From Viridothelium virens (Eukaryota > Ascomycota > Dothideomycetes > Trypetheliales > Trypetheliaceae), in assembly GCA_010094025.1 (NCBI GenBank), contig ML991801.1:248001-312000 (forward strand): a DNA stretch of 64,000 nt, given 5' to 3'. The first letter of the stretch is position 1. Each line of letters opens with the position of its first letter. The translations under genes were made by a program, and so were the position numbers. The notes under the pieces are model-generated. The model saw only the letters and a program-made list of their open reading frames with translations, was not told the DNA's origin and did no database searches. This document shows, piece after piece, positions 24,152 through 34,373 of the stretch.

Positions 24152-26269
24152 ATGTCTCTCAACCAGACGCAAGTCGTTACCATTGACACTTTTTCCGATG
24201 GAGATTCAACCCACGTGCCGAATTCCACATTGCACTGGAAGGCAGACGCTACGCTCTATCTCGAGAAGATTGCTGCTTTATGGATGCACCATAGAGGTGA
24301 AGCTGTCACTGGAGTCCGATACATACTCAATCGACTTCCTGACGGTTACACTCTGTGGGCAAAGCGCAGGTCCACCTCAGAAAAGATCATCGACAAGTGG
24401 CTATTCGGACATCCAAGCCACAAATACTTCGACTCTCCCAATAGATTTTTCCCGCATTTTCTGCATTTAATGGATCATGGCACAAATGCAGGGTGTCCAT
24501 GCACAGTATGTGGAGCCAAAGGTAGCAAAATTCCCCCTGTAGGAGGAAATCGACTTCCCAGTATACCCATTATCGGAGCCAAGCCAAGGGGTCGACCTCC
24601 CACCAAAGAGCCCCCTCCGCCGCTGGATGCTGAAGGCACGCCAGATATCTATCGATCGTTAATTAACAAACTTCAACGAGACAGACAGATCGATGTCTCG
24701 ATTGAGGAGCACATGTCGTTAGACTGGCGAGTCGAGAGCGAGCATCTCCAAGAAATGCTTGAGAAACTCCCCACTCAGCCATCATGGATACCTAGACTGG
24801 GGGAGCTCGTTCTCTTTGTTCGCCATCTTGACAAGCATGATATGATCCAACGTGATCCAAGTGGGGTATTCAAGATCTTTAAGCAGGACCAGAAACAATG
24901 GGAGGGCTTTCCGCTGTGGGAAGCAGGTGTCATTACACAAGTCGCACAAGAGGAGCTACAAATGCAGGAATTGATACGACAGTCCAATAAAGACTACCAA
25001 GTTAACTACGCTGGTTTCAGAGTCGAGCCGATCTCAGATCCGAATAGCAAGGACAAACCATTCTCTCGGCAATACAAATACGTACCGCTGCATCACATTA
25101 GACCCTTCGCATTCTGGACAGAAATCCTGCATGGCACGCCTCAGGAGAAAATACATGAGACGGTCCAAAACGCCAAAACTCTCGCTTCTTCTCTCACGCT
25201 TCTTAGCAAACATCGTTTCCGGGGCACATGGCCTTCATCCGACATCTTCTGCAAAGGTCTCTACTTAGGTTCTGAACTAGTAGTCGTTGGTGATACTATA
25301 CGCCTTTTGCCAATACTCGACACAGCGAAAGTAACAGACATTTTGAAGATCACTGCAATCAAACTCAAGTTCTCGGATCTCCACCAAGCAAGCCATGACG
25401 ACCAGAGTGATGGCCATCCATACAATAGTAGAGTCATTGTCACTGGCAAAGCTTACACCATAGACGTGAAAAAAGCATCACCGGGTGCGCAGCCCGTCAG
25501 GCCAAGCTTTGGTTTGATACCAGCCGGCATTCACGGTTTTGGGAAATGGTATCCGATGCATGCTGGCGATCAATCAATGCAGATAACTTTCAACAGCATC
25601 CTTGGTCGTTGCTACGACAGCAAAGCTCTACAACTCTGGTTTTCATCCTTGGAGCCCACTGCCAACGAAATCGTCAAGCAGTCAATGGAACTTTCTTCGG
25701 GTCTTCAGGGAACCTTGGAGGCAAGAAGCCATGCTCGAAAACGCGACAAGCGACTATCGAGGGAGGGACGAAAGTGGCTGTGGACGGATACTAGGGCCGA
25801 GGCGTTGGACGTGGAGAGCTTGAACGGCATTGAGACCTCGAAACATGACGAAAATAGGAATCCCAGAAGATGGGTGAGGTATATCAAAGAATTGGATGGC
25901 ATTGCGGGCCCTGAAGACAAGGCAGCTCTAAAGAGAGACGCAGAGAAGCGGAAGAGATCGATTGGCGGTCTGGCAAGTCAAAGTAGCTTCGTCCAGAGCG
26001 CATTGGCCCCCGTCAGTGGAACCACGTCAGAAGAGGCAGATGAAGGGGCTGGGGAAGAGGACGATGTTATCGAGAGAGCTAGCAAGAGAAGTAGGAATGC
26101 GGTCGTGGAGAGAGGGAATCGGAGCATCGATGCTCCCCAGCTTCGAGGGGAGAGGGCGGAATTTGTTGACGAGGAGACCGATAGCGTGATTGAAGTGCAA
26201 GAAAGCGAAGAAGACGAGGAAAGCGATGAAGTTGATGATCTGATGATGCTGGATAGATTTCAATCCTGA
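24152..26269 (+). CDS. clr2: Clr2-type transcription-silencing protein
   Basis: Single exon, 705 residues. The N-terminal block (GVRYILNRLPDGYTLW, then KIIDKWLFGHPSHKYFDSPN and GCPCTVCG) matches the Clr2 family, whose S. pombe member is a subunit of the SHREC histone-deacetylase complex acting in heterochromatic gene silencing. The middle part (residues about 240-560) matches the second Clr2 region (GELVLFVRHL, ...RVIVTGKAYTIDV...). The last about 100 residues are acidic and disordered (EEDEESDEVDD). The start at 24152 was chosen for its context; an in-frame upstream extension of 29 codons exists. By inference it acts in the nucleus in SHREC-like silencing; whether this fungus keeps the whole complex cannot be seen here. 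Confidence 0.85.
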   Translation: MSLNQTQVVTIDTFSDGDSTHVPNSTLHWKADATLYLEKIAALWMHHRGEAVTGVRYILNRLPDGYTLWAKRRSTSEKIIDKWLFGHPSHKYFDSPNRFFPHFLHLMDHGTNAGCPCTVCGAKGSKIPPVGGNRLPSIPIIGAKPRGRPPTKEPPPPLDAEGTPDIYRSLINKLQRDRQIDVSIEEHMSLDWRVESEHLQEMLEKLPTQPSWIPRLGELVLFVRHLDKHDMIQRDPSGVFKIFKQDQKQWEGFPLWEAGVITQVAQEELQMQELIRQSNKDYQVNYAGFRVEPISDPNSKDKPFSRQYKYVPLHHIRPFAFWTEILHGTPQEKIHETVQNAKTLASSLTLLSKHRFRGTWPSSDIFCKGLYLGSELVVVGDTIRLLPILDTAKVTDILKITAIKLKFSDLHQASHDDQSDGHPYNSRVIVTGKAYTIDVKKASPGAQPVRPSFGLIPAGIHGFGKWYPMHAGDQSMQITFNSILGRCYDSKALQLWFSSLEPTANEIVKQSMELSSGLQGTLEARSHARKRDKRLSREGRKWLWTDTRAEALDVESLNGIETSKHDENRNPRRWVRYIKELDGIAGPEDKAALKRDAEKRKRSIGGLASQSSFVQSALAPVSGTTSEEADEGAGEEDDVIERASKRSRNAVVERGNRSIDAPQLRGERAEFVDEETDSVIEVQESEEDEESDEVDDLMMLDRFQS

Positions 26270-27119
26270 GAGTAGGGGAGAAGTCATTTCCGTGGCTAGC
26301 TTAGGTGGACAATGGATCGACATGAGATGTAGATTTAGGTTGGGCTTCTATGGCTATTTTTGACCCATGACAAGTATGCAACGCTGAGGCTGTGAAACAT
26401 TGGTGTCAACACAATCAATTCTGCATACTTAGGTATTTAGTTCAGGGAATACATTCGGAAGGGTGATACCTTTACAGCGGCGATCCGGGCGCACGGCAAG
26501 GCATAAGCGGCTCACCGGCTTCAGCAACAGTAGCATTGCGATAGACCGGGAAGTTGCAGTTTGTCGCTCAATCGTCTCATCGCAAATGCGCATGTGACCG
26601 TCGATGGATAGCATTTGAAAAAGGTGCATTCGCAAAGGCCATGCTACGCCACCTGGACAAAAAGTTGGCCCAATGGTGTTGTTGAAGGATGGGACGGTCT
26701 CGACCGGTCGGACCCGGAGATGGCGACCGTGCACCAAGTCTAGATTCTCACATCAGTGATCCCCATAAGGAAATTCATTCTTACCATGCCACCTCATTTG
26801 TTGATCGAGATGATCATCGACCTTTCTACCCCGAAACACCATGCCTTCCATCTCTCGGTTCGCCGGTGCATCGGAAATCTAGGAAAGATCCATCGTCCAT
26901 GCCGCTCTTTTTGGTCCTGGTCCAGACCTCTCAACCCCCTCGTGCAATCCTCTCCCCTGTCAATATGGCCTGCGGGCCAGTCTATGTCTCACGCACGCGT
27001 ACGTACGATGGCAGCAGCTATGGCTGCGGTCTTGCTCCTGGCATGCTGTTGCGTGGAAGGGACGTCTCTTGAAATCTTTTATGGAACTTGAGAGGGCGAC
27101 AAGAGGAACAACAGCAACA
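26270..27119. other. Intergenic, upstream of SAM/HMG gene
   Basis: No supported gene. A short upstream frame (27008-27091, 27 codons, Ala/Leu/Cys-rich) ends 28 bases before the main start at 27120 and overlaps an alternative in-frame ATG at 27081; it could act as a uORF if the leader is transcribed. Confidence 0.4.
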
Positions 27120-28034
27120 ATGTCATTAGATACTATTCTCGCCGAGCTCAACCTAAGTCAGTACCTGCAGATCCTTCTTGATAACGGCTTCGACACGTGG
27201 GATGTTGTCCAAGACATCACTGAAGAAGATCTCCGCCAACTTGGCTTCAAGTTGGGCCACCGCCGCATTCTCCAGAGAGCTATAGCCGAGAGTCCCATCT
27301 GTGACTCCAACTCTCGATCCTCGACGCCGCTTTCTCGAGGAAGCTACATCTCGCACTCCCCCAAATCTAGCGTAGGAAGCATCACAAAGAGAAGGTATCG
27401 AAGACACCCGCGAGCCGACCCGCACGCTCCCAAACGCCCTAAGACAGCCTACGTTATGTTCGCCGACCATTTACGGACAGACCCAGTCATCTCCTCACTA
27501 TCGTTTATCGAAATCTCCCGAGTGGTGGGAATGAGATGGCAGGCGATGCCACGCGAAGAAAAATTTCTCTGGGACATCCGAGCAGCACGAGCAATGCAGT
27601 TCTATACCGAAACGATGCAGCAATATAGGAGGACGGATACGTTCCGAGAACACCAGAGATACCTCGAGGAGTTCCGGCGCAGGTATGAAGCCTCGCCCTC
27701 TATCGAGGGCTGCGATTCGGCGCTACCCCCGCAGAGACCGTCTCTGGAAGCTTTGAAGGGGCAATCGAGCTCCTCTGGCTCATCACATTCTATGCGAATG
27801 GAGCACAGCGATGACAGCGCACGACTGGCTAGCCCTGACGGATCGGAAATCACTGAATATGACTCAGCGGAAGTGCAGAACATTGGCGAGAGCGAGATCC
27901 GAAGAGGGGCAAGAAGCAGTATTCATGCTCTTTTGCAAGCTGCTGAAGAGAGTGAACGCATGGAAAGCGCCAGGAATATAGCTGAAGACTTTAGACATGG
28001 CGGGGAAAGACGGAGAGTGCACTTATATAACTAA
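27120..28034 (+). CDS. SAM-domain plus HMG-box protein
   Basis: Single exon, 304 residues from the ATG at 27120. Residues about 1-60 form a sterile alpha motif (LAELNLSQYLQILLDNGFDT, ITEEDLRQLGFKLGHRRILQ). Residues about 98-170 form an HMG box (DPHAPKRPKTAYVMFADHLR, then VVGMRWQAMPREEKFLWD). The C-terminal third is Ser/Glu/Arg-rich and probably disordered. SAM plus HMG-box proteins are known in filamentous ascomycetes as putative DNA-binding regulators; I cannot assign a specific regulon. The upstream ATG at 27081 would add 13 residues. Confidence 0.85.
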   Translation: MSLDTILAELNLSQYLQILLDNGFDTWDVVQDITEEDLRQLGFKLGHRRILQRAIAESPICDSNSRSSTPLSRGSYISHSPKSSVGSITKRRYRRHPRADPHAPKRPKTAYVMFADHLRTDPVISSLSFIEISRVVGMRWQAMPREEKFLWDIRAARAMQFYTETMQQYRRTDTFREHQRYLEEFRRRYEASPSIEGCDSALPPQRPSLEALKGQSSSSGSSHSMRMEHSDDSARLASPDGSEITEYDSAEVQNIGESEIRRGARSSIHALLQAAEESERMESARNIAEDFRHGGERRRVHLYN

Positions 28035-29437
28035 ACCATTTGGCCGTCCCCATATTCGGAGTATCTGGAGAGGGGCCAAGGCGAAATGGGAAAGGGCGAC
28101 TTAGAAGGGTAGACCATGTTGCGGGAGTGGATAGATGTGACCATCTCTGATGAGTGAACGGCTTTGCTCAGGCGTAGACGGGACCGTGCTCTTCCACCAC
28201 AGGAGTTCGATTGGTCTTCACTACCATTGATTCCCATGCCGTTATTTTTTTTTTCTCTCTCTTTTTGGCGTAACTTCATGGTTAGGGAAAACGTGGTTAT
28301 AGTATCTCATGACCTTCTCATTGCGGCTTGGGGCTTCATCCCATTGAATCTTGCATACCGACCACCCAACAACAAATTTAATTGGATATCTGTCTGTTGA
28401 CTCCATAGATTCTGTGTGATTTTATCCTGTTAACCGACGAACTTACAGCAACCGTCCGTGTCATTGCACAGTGGCCGAGCCTGGCGCTGCCTGCCATAAT
28501 TCCTAGCCAATGAATTGGAGCAGGGCGAGGTACAAGCTTTGCACCCATCATCAATCCTTGGCTGGCGATTGCTGTCGTGCTGTCGTGCTCCGCCAGCCTT
28601 AAGCACCAAGACAGATCTGCGTATGCCGAGAAGAAAAGAAAAGGGCGCTAGAAGGCTCGAAAGGGGACAGTCCACGTCGCAGACCGATAGTGGAACGGTA
28701 GGAAGATGGGGCGCCAGCATGGATTATCCTGCAAGGCCATCAATTCGTCAATTCCTACCGTATCGTGCGTCTCCCACCCCGTCATCCCCTTCTCCACACC
28801 CCACGACGAAAACTTGTCGCTCGGCCATGTGGAAAGTGCCTGAGCACCGCGGCTAGGTATGGCGGTATCCAGACACCGCAGAAGTCGTCGCTTATGTCTC
28901 GGCCTTTCATTGAGACGACGATGTTCCCACCTTTGGCAGCCCAGTAGAAGATCCACGCCCATACTTTAGTCACCAAGCCAATGGTTCAATGGTCGTTCCC
29001 TCATCATGCATGGCTGCAGCTCAATTTGACCGACGACGCATCATTCGGGACGGCTCCGCCCGTTGGTCGGCCCATCGTGATACTCAACGAATCGTCTTAC
29101 TGCACTTGACGTGGCTCCAATTGCTGCTGGTAGGGTCAGATTCCTTGCTCTGTGGTTCGGTGCAACTTCTACTAAGCGATGATTTGGTCTCTGACGTTTC
29201 GTATCTTTTCTTGTCAATCTGCAATTTCACTTTCCTAGTCACCTTCCGACCCTAATCGCTCTCTCTTTGGGTTATGCTTGCCATGATTGACATGCAATGA
29301 CTTTCTATTCGTTACACCACTTCGCCCCTCACCTTCTCGATACAGCACCTGCTCACCTGCGCGATGAATACAAAACTCCCGTGGCTTTCCAAGCGTGATC
29401 GTCCTCGTGCCACCGCAGTGTTTCCCCGGTGTCAGCC
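28035..29437. other. Intergenic
   Basis: About 1.4 kb with no supported gene. Short frames near 28515-28856 are Ser/Pro-rich by chance composition and lack domains. The last 250 bases are pyrimidine-rich leader-like sequence before the ATG at 29438. Confidence 0.5.
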
Positions 29438-32400
29438 ATGGCTAACCTCCAGCGATTTGGACAAGCCCAAATATCCTTTTCTCCGTGGCAGGATCCATTT
29501 TCATCCGCGCCTACTCCATACAGAGTGCTACGCCCGGGTCCGGCAGCAGATGCACAAACATACAAGAGAGTAGTGAGACCCATTTATCTATATCACTCTT
29601 CCGAGGACGAAGATGAAGACGAGGAGGAAGAGGAGCAGCCCGCTGAGCCTGTAGAGAAAGGCAAGCACGCGAAACTTCGGCTTCTCGTCGATTAAGAGCT
29701 AACAAGGTTCCTATGATCTAGCCGAGGAGCCACCCCAACCCTCAGAACCCGCTCCAGGAGCCGATGAGGCCCCGTCGCCGCCTGAAGAGCCTCCGGTAGC
29801 AGCTCCGGAAGAGAGTGCTCCGCCTCCACCCTCTGAACCAGAAGCCCACGCGACGGAAGAGAGCAGTCCACCTGCAGAGGCCACTTCGACCGACACTCCC
29901 CCACCAGAGGAAGGCGGAGAAGAAGCACTCCCTGCGGACCCCGCCCCTGCAGAAGCTCCGGAAGATACTGGAGAGCCTGAGGCTGCACCACCTCCAGAAG
30001 CAGAAGAACAGCCAGCGCCAAGCCCAGATGATGCTACTCCTCCACCTGCCGATGAAGCTCAACCCGAACCTGCGGAAGAACCCGCTGTTGAACCTATCCC
30101 AGACGAAGCCCCTCCTGAACCTGGAGAAGCAGAACCTTCAGAGCCTCCTGCAGAAGATGCGGATCCAGGACCTCCACCAGAGGTTGAAGAGCCCGAGGCT
30201 CCGCCTGCAGATGCTCCTCCGCCTGAGGAGCCTGTTGCCGACGAACCACCCCAAGACAGCACACCCGGTCTTGATGCAGAGCCTGAACCAGCAGCAGACG
30301 CTCCTCCAGAGCCAGCAGGGGAAGCTGCTCCCGAACCACCGAGTGAGGCTCCTTCCGAGCCAGTAGAGGAAGCTCCTCCTGAGCCAGCAGGAGATACTCC
30401 TTCTGAACCCCCAGCGCCGGACCCTGAACCGAGTCCTACGGCTGCGGACGGTGAGAAGAAAATCTCGTTTGCTCCTGGAACAAAAGAACCCAAGCCTAGC
30501 AAAGGGAGAATCAAACTCTTCGGGAAATCGAAGGGCAAGAAGAAGTCCAAAGGCAAAAATAAAGCGGAGCCTCCTGCTCCACCGCCGGCGCCTGCCGCCC
30601 CCGAACCTGAGCCCGAGCCCGAGCCTGCACCCGCACCTGCGGAAGAAGTGGCGGAGACTGCCCCTGACTCAACTGCTGAGTCAGCTGCAGGTGGTGACAC
30701 CGAAGCGGTTAGTGAAATGCATGGGTACTTCTGATATGAGGTGATCTTGCTGACGGGTTTAAGGTCGATGCCGCTCCTGCCGAGATACCTCCTGGATCTG
30801 AAGCAGCCCCTGCTGATGACGCTCCGCCTGCAGAAGAACCCCACGCCGAAGATGCAGAAGCTTCTGCAGATTCGCATGAGGATGCCTCTGCTCCAGAAGC
30901 TGCAGAAGAGGCTGCAGGAGATGATCAGCCACCTACGGGAGAAAAGCCGGAAGGTGACGGCAGCACGGCCGCGCCTGCTGGTGATGCTGACTCTGCATCA
31001 CCTGCTCCTGAAGAAGCTGATGCTGCCAGTGAGGAGCCTACTCCTACAGAAGCACCCGCCGAAGAAGCTGTTGCTGCTGCTGAGGAGCCCATTCCAGCGA
31101 GTGATCCACCCTTAGAGGAGTCGAGCCCGGCGGACAAAGCTCCCCCAGCAGAGGAAGCCCCGATAGAAGAAGCAGCGCCAGTCTATGAAGCTCCCCTGCC
31201 AGAAGATACTCCGGCAGCGGAAGATCCAGCTCCGGCTGAAGAACCAGCACCGGCAGAGGTAGCTGCTCCACCAGAGGCAGCTCCACCACCGGCGGAACCC
31301 GCTCCTCCACCTCCTGCTCCCGCACCTCCCGCTTCAGAGGCCGTTCCCGTCAGTGCACCACCACAGCCCCCCAAGAAGAAGAGTAAAAAGGGCAAGAGCA
31401 AAAGGAGAAATAGTGACAAGTTGCTCAGTGAGAAATTAGTCGAAGTACAGGAGGCGCTCATCCGGCAACAGACCGAACTTCTCAGACTACAGGCAGAAGA
31501 GAAGCTCATGATGCAGAAGAATGAACGATATAAGTTGAAAAAGGAGTTTGAATCTGCAAGAGCAGGTAAGGAAATGGCAGCCCCTGCTCCAGCGCCTGTG
31601 CCGCTGCCTGTGTCCCTGCCTATATCTCCGCCAATGTCTCCCTCCCCGCCTCCGGTGGAAGAAGAAACACCTGCACCAGAACCTCCTCCAGCAGAAGAGC
31701 CTGTTGCAGCCGAGGAGCCTGCACCTACAGCACCTGAGAAACTGGATACCGTGGAAGAGGAAGACGGTGCTGCTGAGGACGCCGCCCAGGACGAAGCTGC
31801 CGGTGGTGAAGCACCAGAGGAGCCAGCTCCTAATGAAGCCAAAGAGTCGGAGTTACAAGAAGAGCCAAGTCCTCAAGAGCCAAGTCCTCCAGAGCCAAGT
31901 CCTCCAGAGCCAAGTTCTGGCGACGAAGCGACCACGGAGGTTCCTACAGCCGAGGCAGAGGCAGAACAAGCCGGTACTGACAATGCTGAACCCGACAGTG
32001 GCGATGCGACAGAAGGAAAAGAACCTAGTGCACCAGCAGACGCACCCGCAGATGCTTCGGTAAACGCTCCAGGAGAAGTGGCTCCAGCTGCCGGCGAGGG
32101 TGAGGATTCAAAGCCTGAAGCTGTGGACGCGGCTGAGTCAGGTGAGGGCGATGACGGCGGAGAGAAAGCAGGTGAAGAGCCGGCTGCAGCTGCGGAAGGA
32201 GCTGAACCCACAGGCGAGCCAGCCGAGGAGACGGCGGAAGGTGGAGAAGAAGCTAATCCGGAAGACGCACCGAAAGAGGATGAGCCTGCACCCCCTGCAG
32301 AGGATGTAAAGCCATCGGAGGGAGAAGCACCTGCTGGAGAGGCCGGAGACCCCGCTGAGTTCGCCGAACCCGGCGAACCGGTAGCAGAAGCAGAAGCAGA

Positions 32401-33961
32401 AGCAGAAGCAGAAGCAGAGGCGGCGGCGGAGGCAGAAGCTCCTCCGGCTGCAGAAGAACCCAAGGGAGGAGAGGAAGAGCAAGGTGCAGAAGAAGATCCT
32501 TCAGGCGACGCCGCAGGTCCTGAAGAGTCACCCGCCGAGGGGCCACCGGCTGGAGAGCAATCGGAGGAAGCTGGAGAAGCAGCAGCTCCCGCTGAAGAGG
32601 CTTCACCACCTGCGGCGGAGGCAGAAGCACCAGCCGAGGACCCTCCTGCGCCTCCCGAGAATCCTGAAGCAGCAGCAGCTGAAGAGCCCGCCCCTCCTGC
32701 TGAAGAGCCTGCACCTCCTGCTGAAGACCCCGCTCCTGAGCCAGCACCTCCAGCCGAAGAAGCTCCACGGCCCGCCGACGACAGTCCCGCCGCAGAAGAA
32801 CCACCAGCCGCACCCGAAGAGCCCGCCGCTCCCGTCGAAGAGCCCCCTGCCGCACCCGAAGAAGAGCCCGCGCCTCCCGTTGAAGAAGTCGCGCCGCCTG
32901 CCGAAGAAGCCGCACCCGCCCCAGCCGAGGACGCCATCATCGAGGAAGTCGCGCCCGCCGAACCTGCCGCCTCCTCATCATCATCCGGCGATCCGCCACC
33001 CTCCCCGACTTCCTCGAAGAAATCGTCTGAGAAGCGTCCTGCTGGCGTCCCGAAGGATGCCAAAGTCGTCAAGGGACCGCGGGGGTCGGCGCGGTTTAGT
33101 CGGCCGCATAAGCGGCGGGAGAGCGATGCGGGGAGCGGAGGAGGGCAGGGGGTCAGCTTTAGCTTGCCGAAGGTGGCGCTTTTTGTGCCGCCTGGGCAGG
33201 GGCAGGGTGCGGATAAGAGGAGGAGTAGTCGGAGTGGTGGTGAGGGTGGTGGGAGTGGAGGAGGGAGTAAGAGGGCGAGGGAGAAAGAGAGGGAGCGGGA
33301 GAGAGAGAAGGAGAGGGAGAGGTTGAGGGCGGAGATATTGAGGGAGGAAGAGGAGGCGAGAGCGAAGAGAAGGGAGGCAAGGAGGGAGGCGGAGAGGCGG
33401 AAGAGGAGGGAAGAAGAGGAGAGGCGGCTTAGGGAGGAGGAGGAGAGGACGAGAAGGAAAGAGGAGGAGAGGAGGTTAAGGCGGGAGGCGAGAGATCGGG
33501 CGGAGGCGAGGATTGCGAGGGAGAAGGAGTCGGAGCGGGAGGTCGAGAGGGAGGTGAGGAGGAGGTTAGAGAAGGAGGGTGGGAAAAGGGATAGTAGGGG
33601 TGGGGGTGAAAGGAGACGTCATGGAGGGGAGCGGTCGAGTGGGAAGTCGGAACGTCCACGAGAGAAGGCAGATGAGCAGAAGAAGGCGACGGAAGAGGAT
33701 TTGAGGTCCAATGTGAGTCGAGGCGCAGGGTCCAGCCAGCAGGGCAGCAGTGGTCACGGAACGAGACGTCGTCATCATACTACGAGGAGCTCTGAGGGTT
33801 CAGGGCAGAAGTCAGAGAAGAAGCCTGAAGAGTCTTCGCGAAGTCGCGGTGAAGGCCGCCATTCAGAAGCGAGTCGAAGTCACAAGGCAGATCCACATCG
33901 TTCTCGACGTCAATCCACCAATGGAGGGCTCTTTTCGGGGTTGAAGAATATACTGTTCTAA
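29438..33961 (+). CDS. Giant Pro/Ala/Glu-rich disordered protein
   Basis: Not recognised. Three exons: 29438-29660, 29707-30707 and 30764-33961, giving 1,473 residues. The start has context GCCATGG. Intron 1 is GC-AG type (donor AAAG|GCAAGC, 46 nt) and is the only junction found that keeps the frame; intron 2 (56 nt) has donor GTTAGT. Order: a unique N-terminus (SPWQDPFSSAPTPYRVLRPG, near residue 15), an acidic run near residue 60, about 250 residues of PAEEP-like repeats, a basic patch (KLFGKSKGKKKSKGKNK), more repeats, a second basic patch and a short coiled coil (LLSEKLVEVQEALIRQQTEL), about 450 further PAEEP-type residues, then about 150 residues of Arg/Glu coil, a Ser/His/Arg tail and the C-terminal GGLFSGLKNILF. 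Exon 2 has no Met codon and the first 650 bases of exon 3 have no usual start codon. A septal-pore or scaffold role is speculative. Confidence 0.72.
29661..29706 (+). other. GC-AG intron
   Basis: Donor AAAG|GCAAGC, branch AGCTAACA, acceptor ACAAG. The nearest GT donor (29651) puts the downstream exon out of frame, while the GC donor joins VEK to GSYDLAEEPPQP in frame. Confidence 0.65.
32384..32426 (+). repeat. GCAGAA hexamer repeat in coding sequence
   Basis: Tandem GCAGAA units coding for Ala-Glu within the Pro/Ala/Glu-rich protein; a likely site of length variation. Confidence 0.8.
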
Positions 33962-34373
33962 TCTGTATAGCATTTCTTTGTATTTCTAAGTATCTTGTAT
34001 CATCTGTCGTCTTCTCGGTTAGTTATTGAGCGAAGGCGTTGGGACGGACGTAGCGATCGGGTCTGATTTTCTGTTTGGATATGTTTTAATGATCTGTCCT
34101 AAGGTACGAAATATCATGTAATGAATCAACGAACGTAACCCTAATCGTAACACATCGGTTGGATCCTAAATCCTTGCTGTCGTACTTGTCACCCCGAACC
34201 CAAACCCAAACCCAAACGCCATGATTCATAGAATGAAACGAAGGAATATCGTAAAGTCTTCAAGCATAAGAGCAAAATGAGATCTGTCTCGCCCCATTTA
34301 GTGTCGAACCTTACAACACACATAACCTCGTTCCCAAATCCCAGCCGAAAATACGCAAACCCCCCCCTTCGCC
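33962..34373. other. Convergent 3' region
   Basis: Lies between two convergent genes and probably holds both 3' ends. It contains a short array of AAACCC-like units at about 34194-34217; too short and of the wrong unit to be telomeric. Confidence 0.5.

Noticed and set aside
30059-30877. 272-codon minus-strand frame
   Set aside because: Also a shadow of the Pro/Ala/Glu-rich coding repeats, with low-complexity composition.
31873-33072. 399-codon Ser/Ala/Gly-rich minus-strand frame
   Set aside because: It is the antisense shadow of PAEEP-type repeats; such codon-biased repeats leave long open frames on the other strand.
34194-34217. Telomere-like AAACCC units
   Set aside because: Only about four imperfect units and not the fungal CCCTAA repeat; no subtelomeric context.
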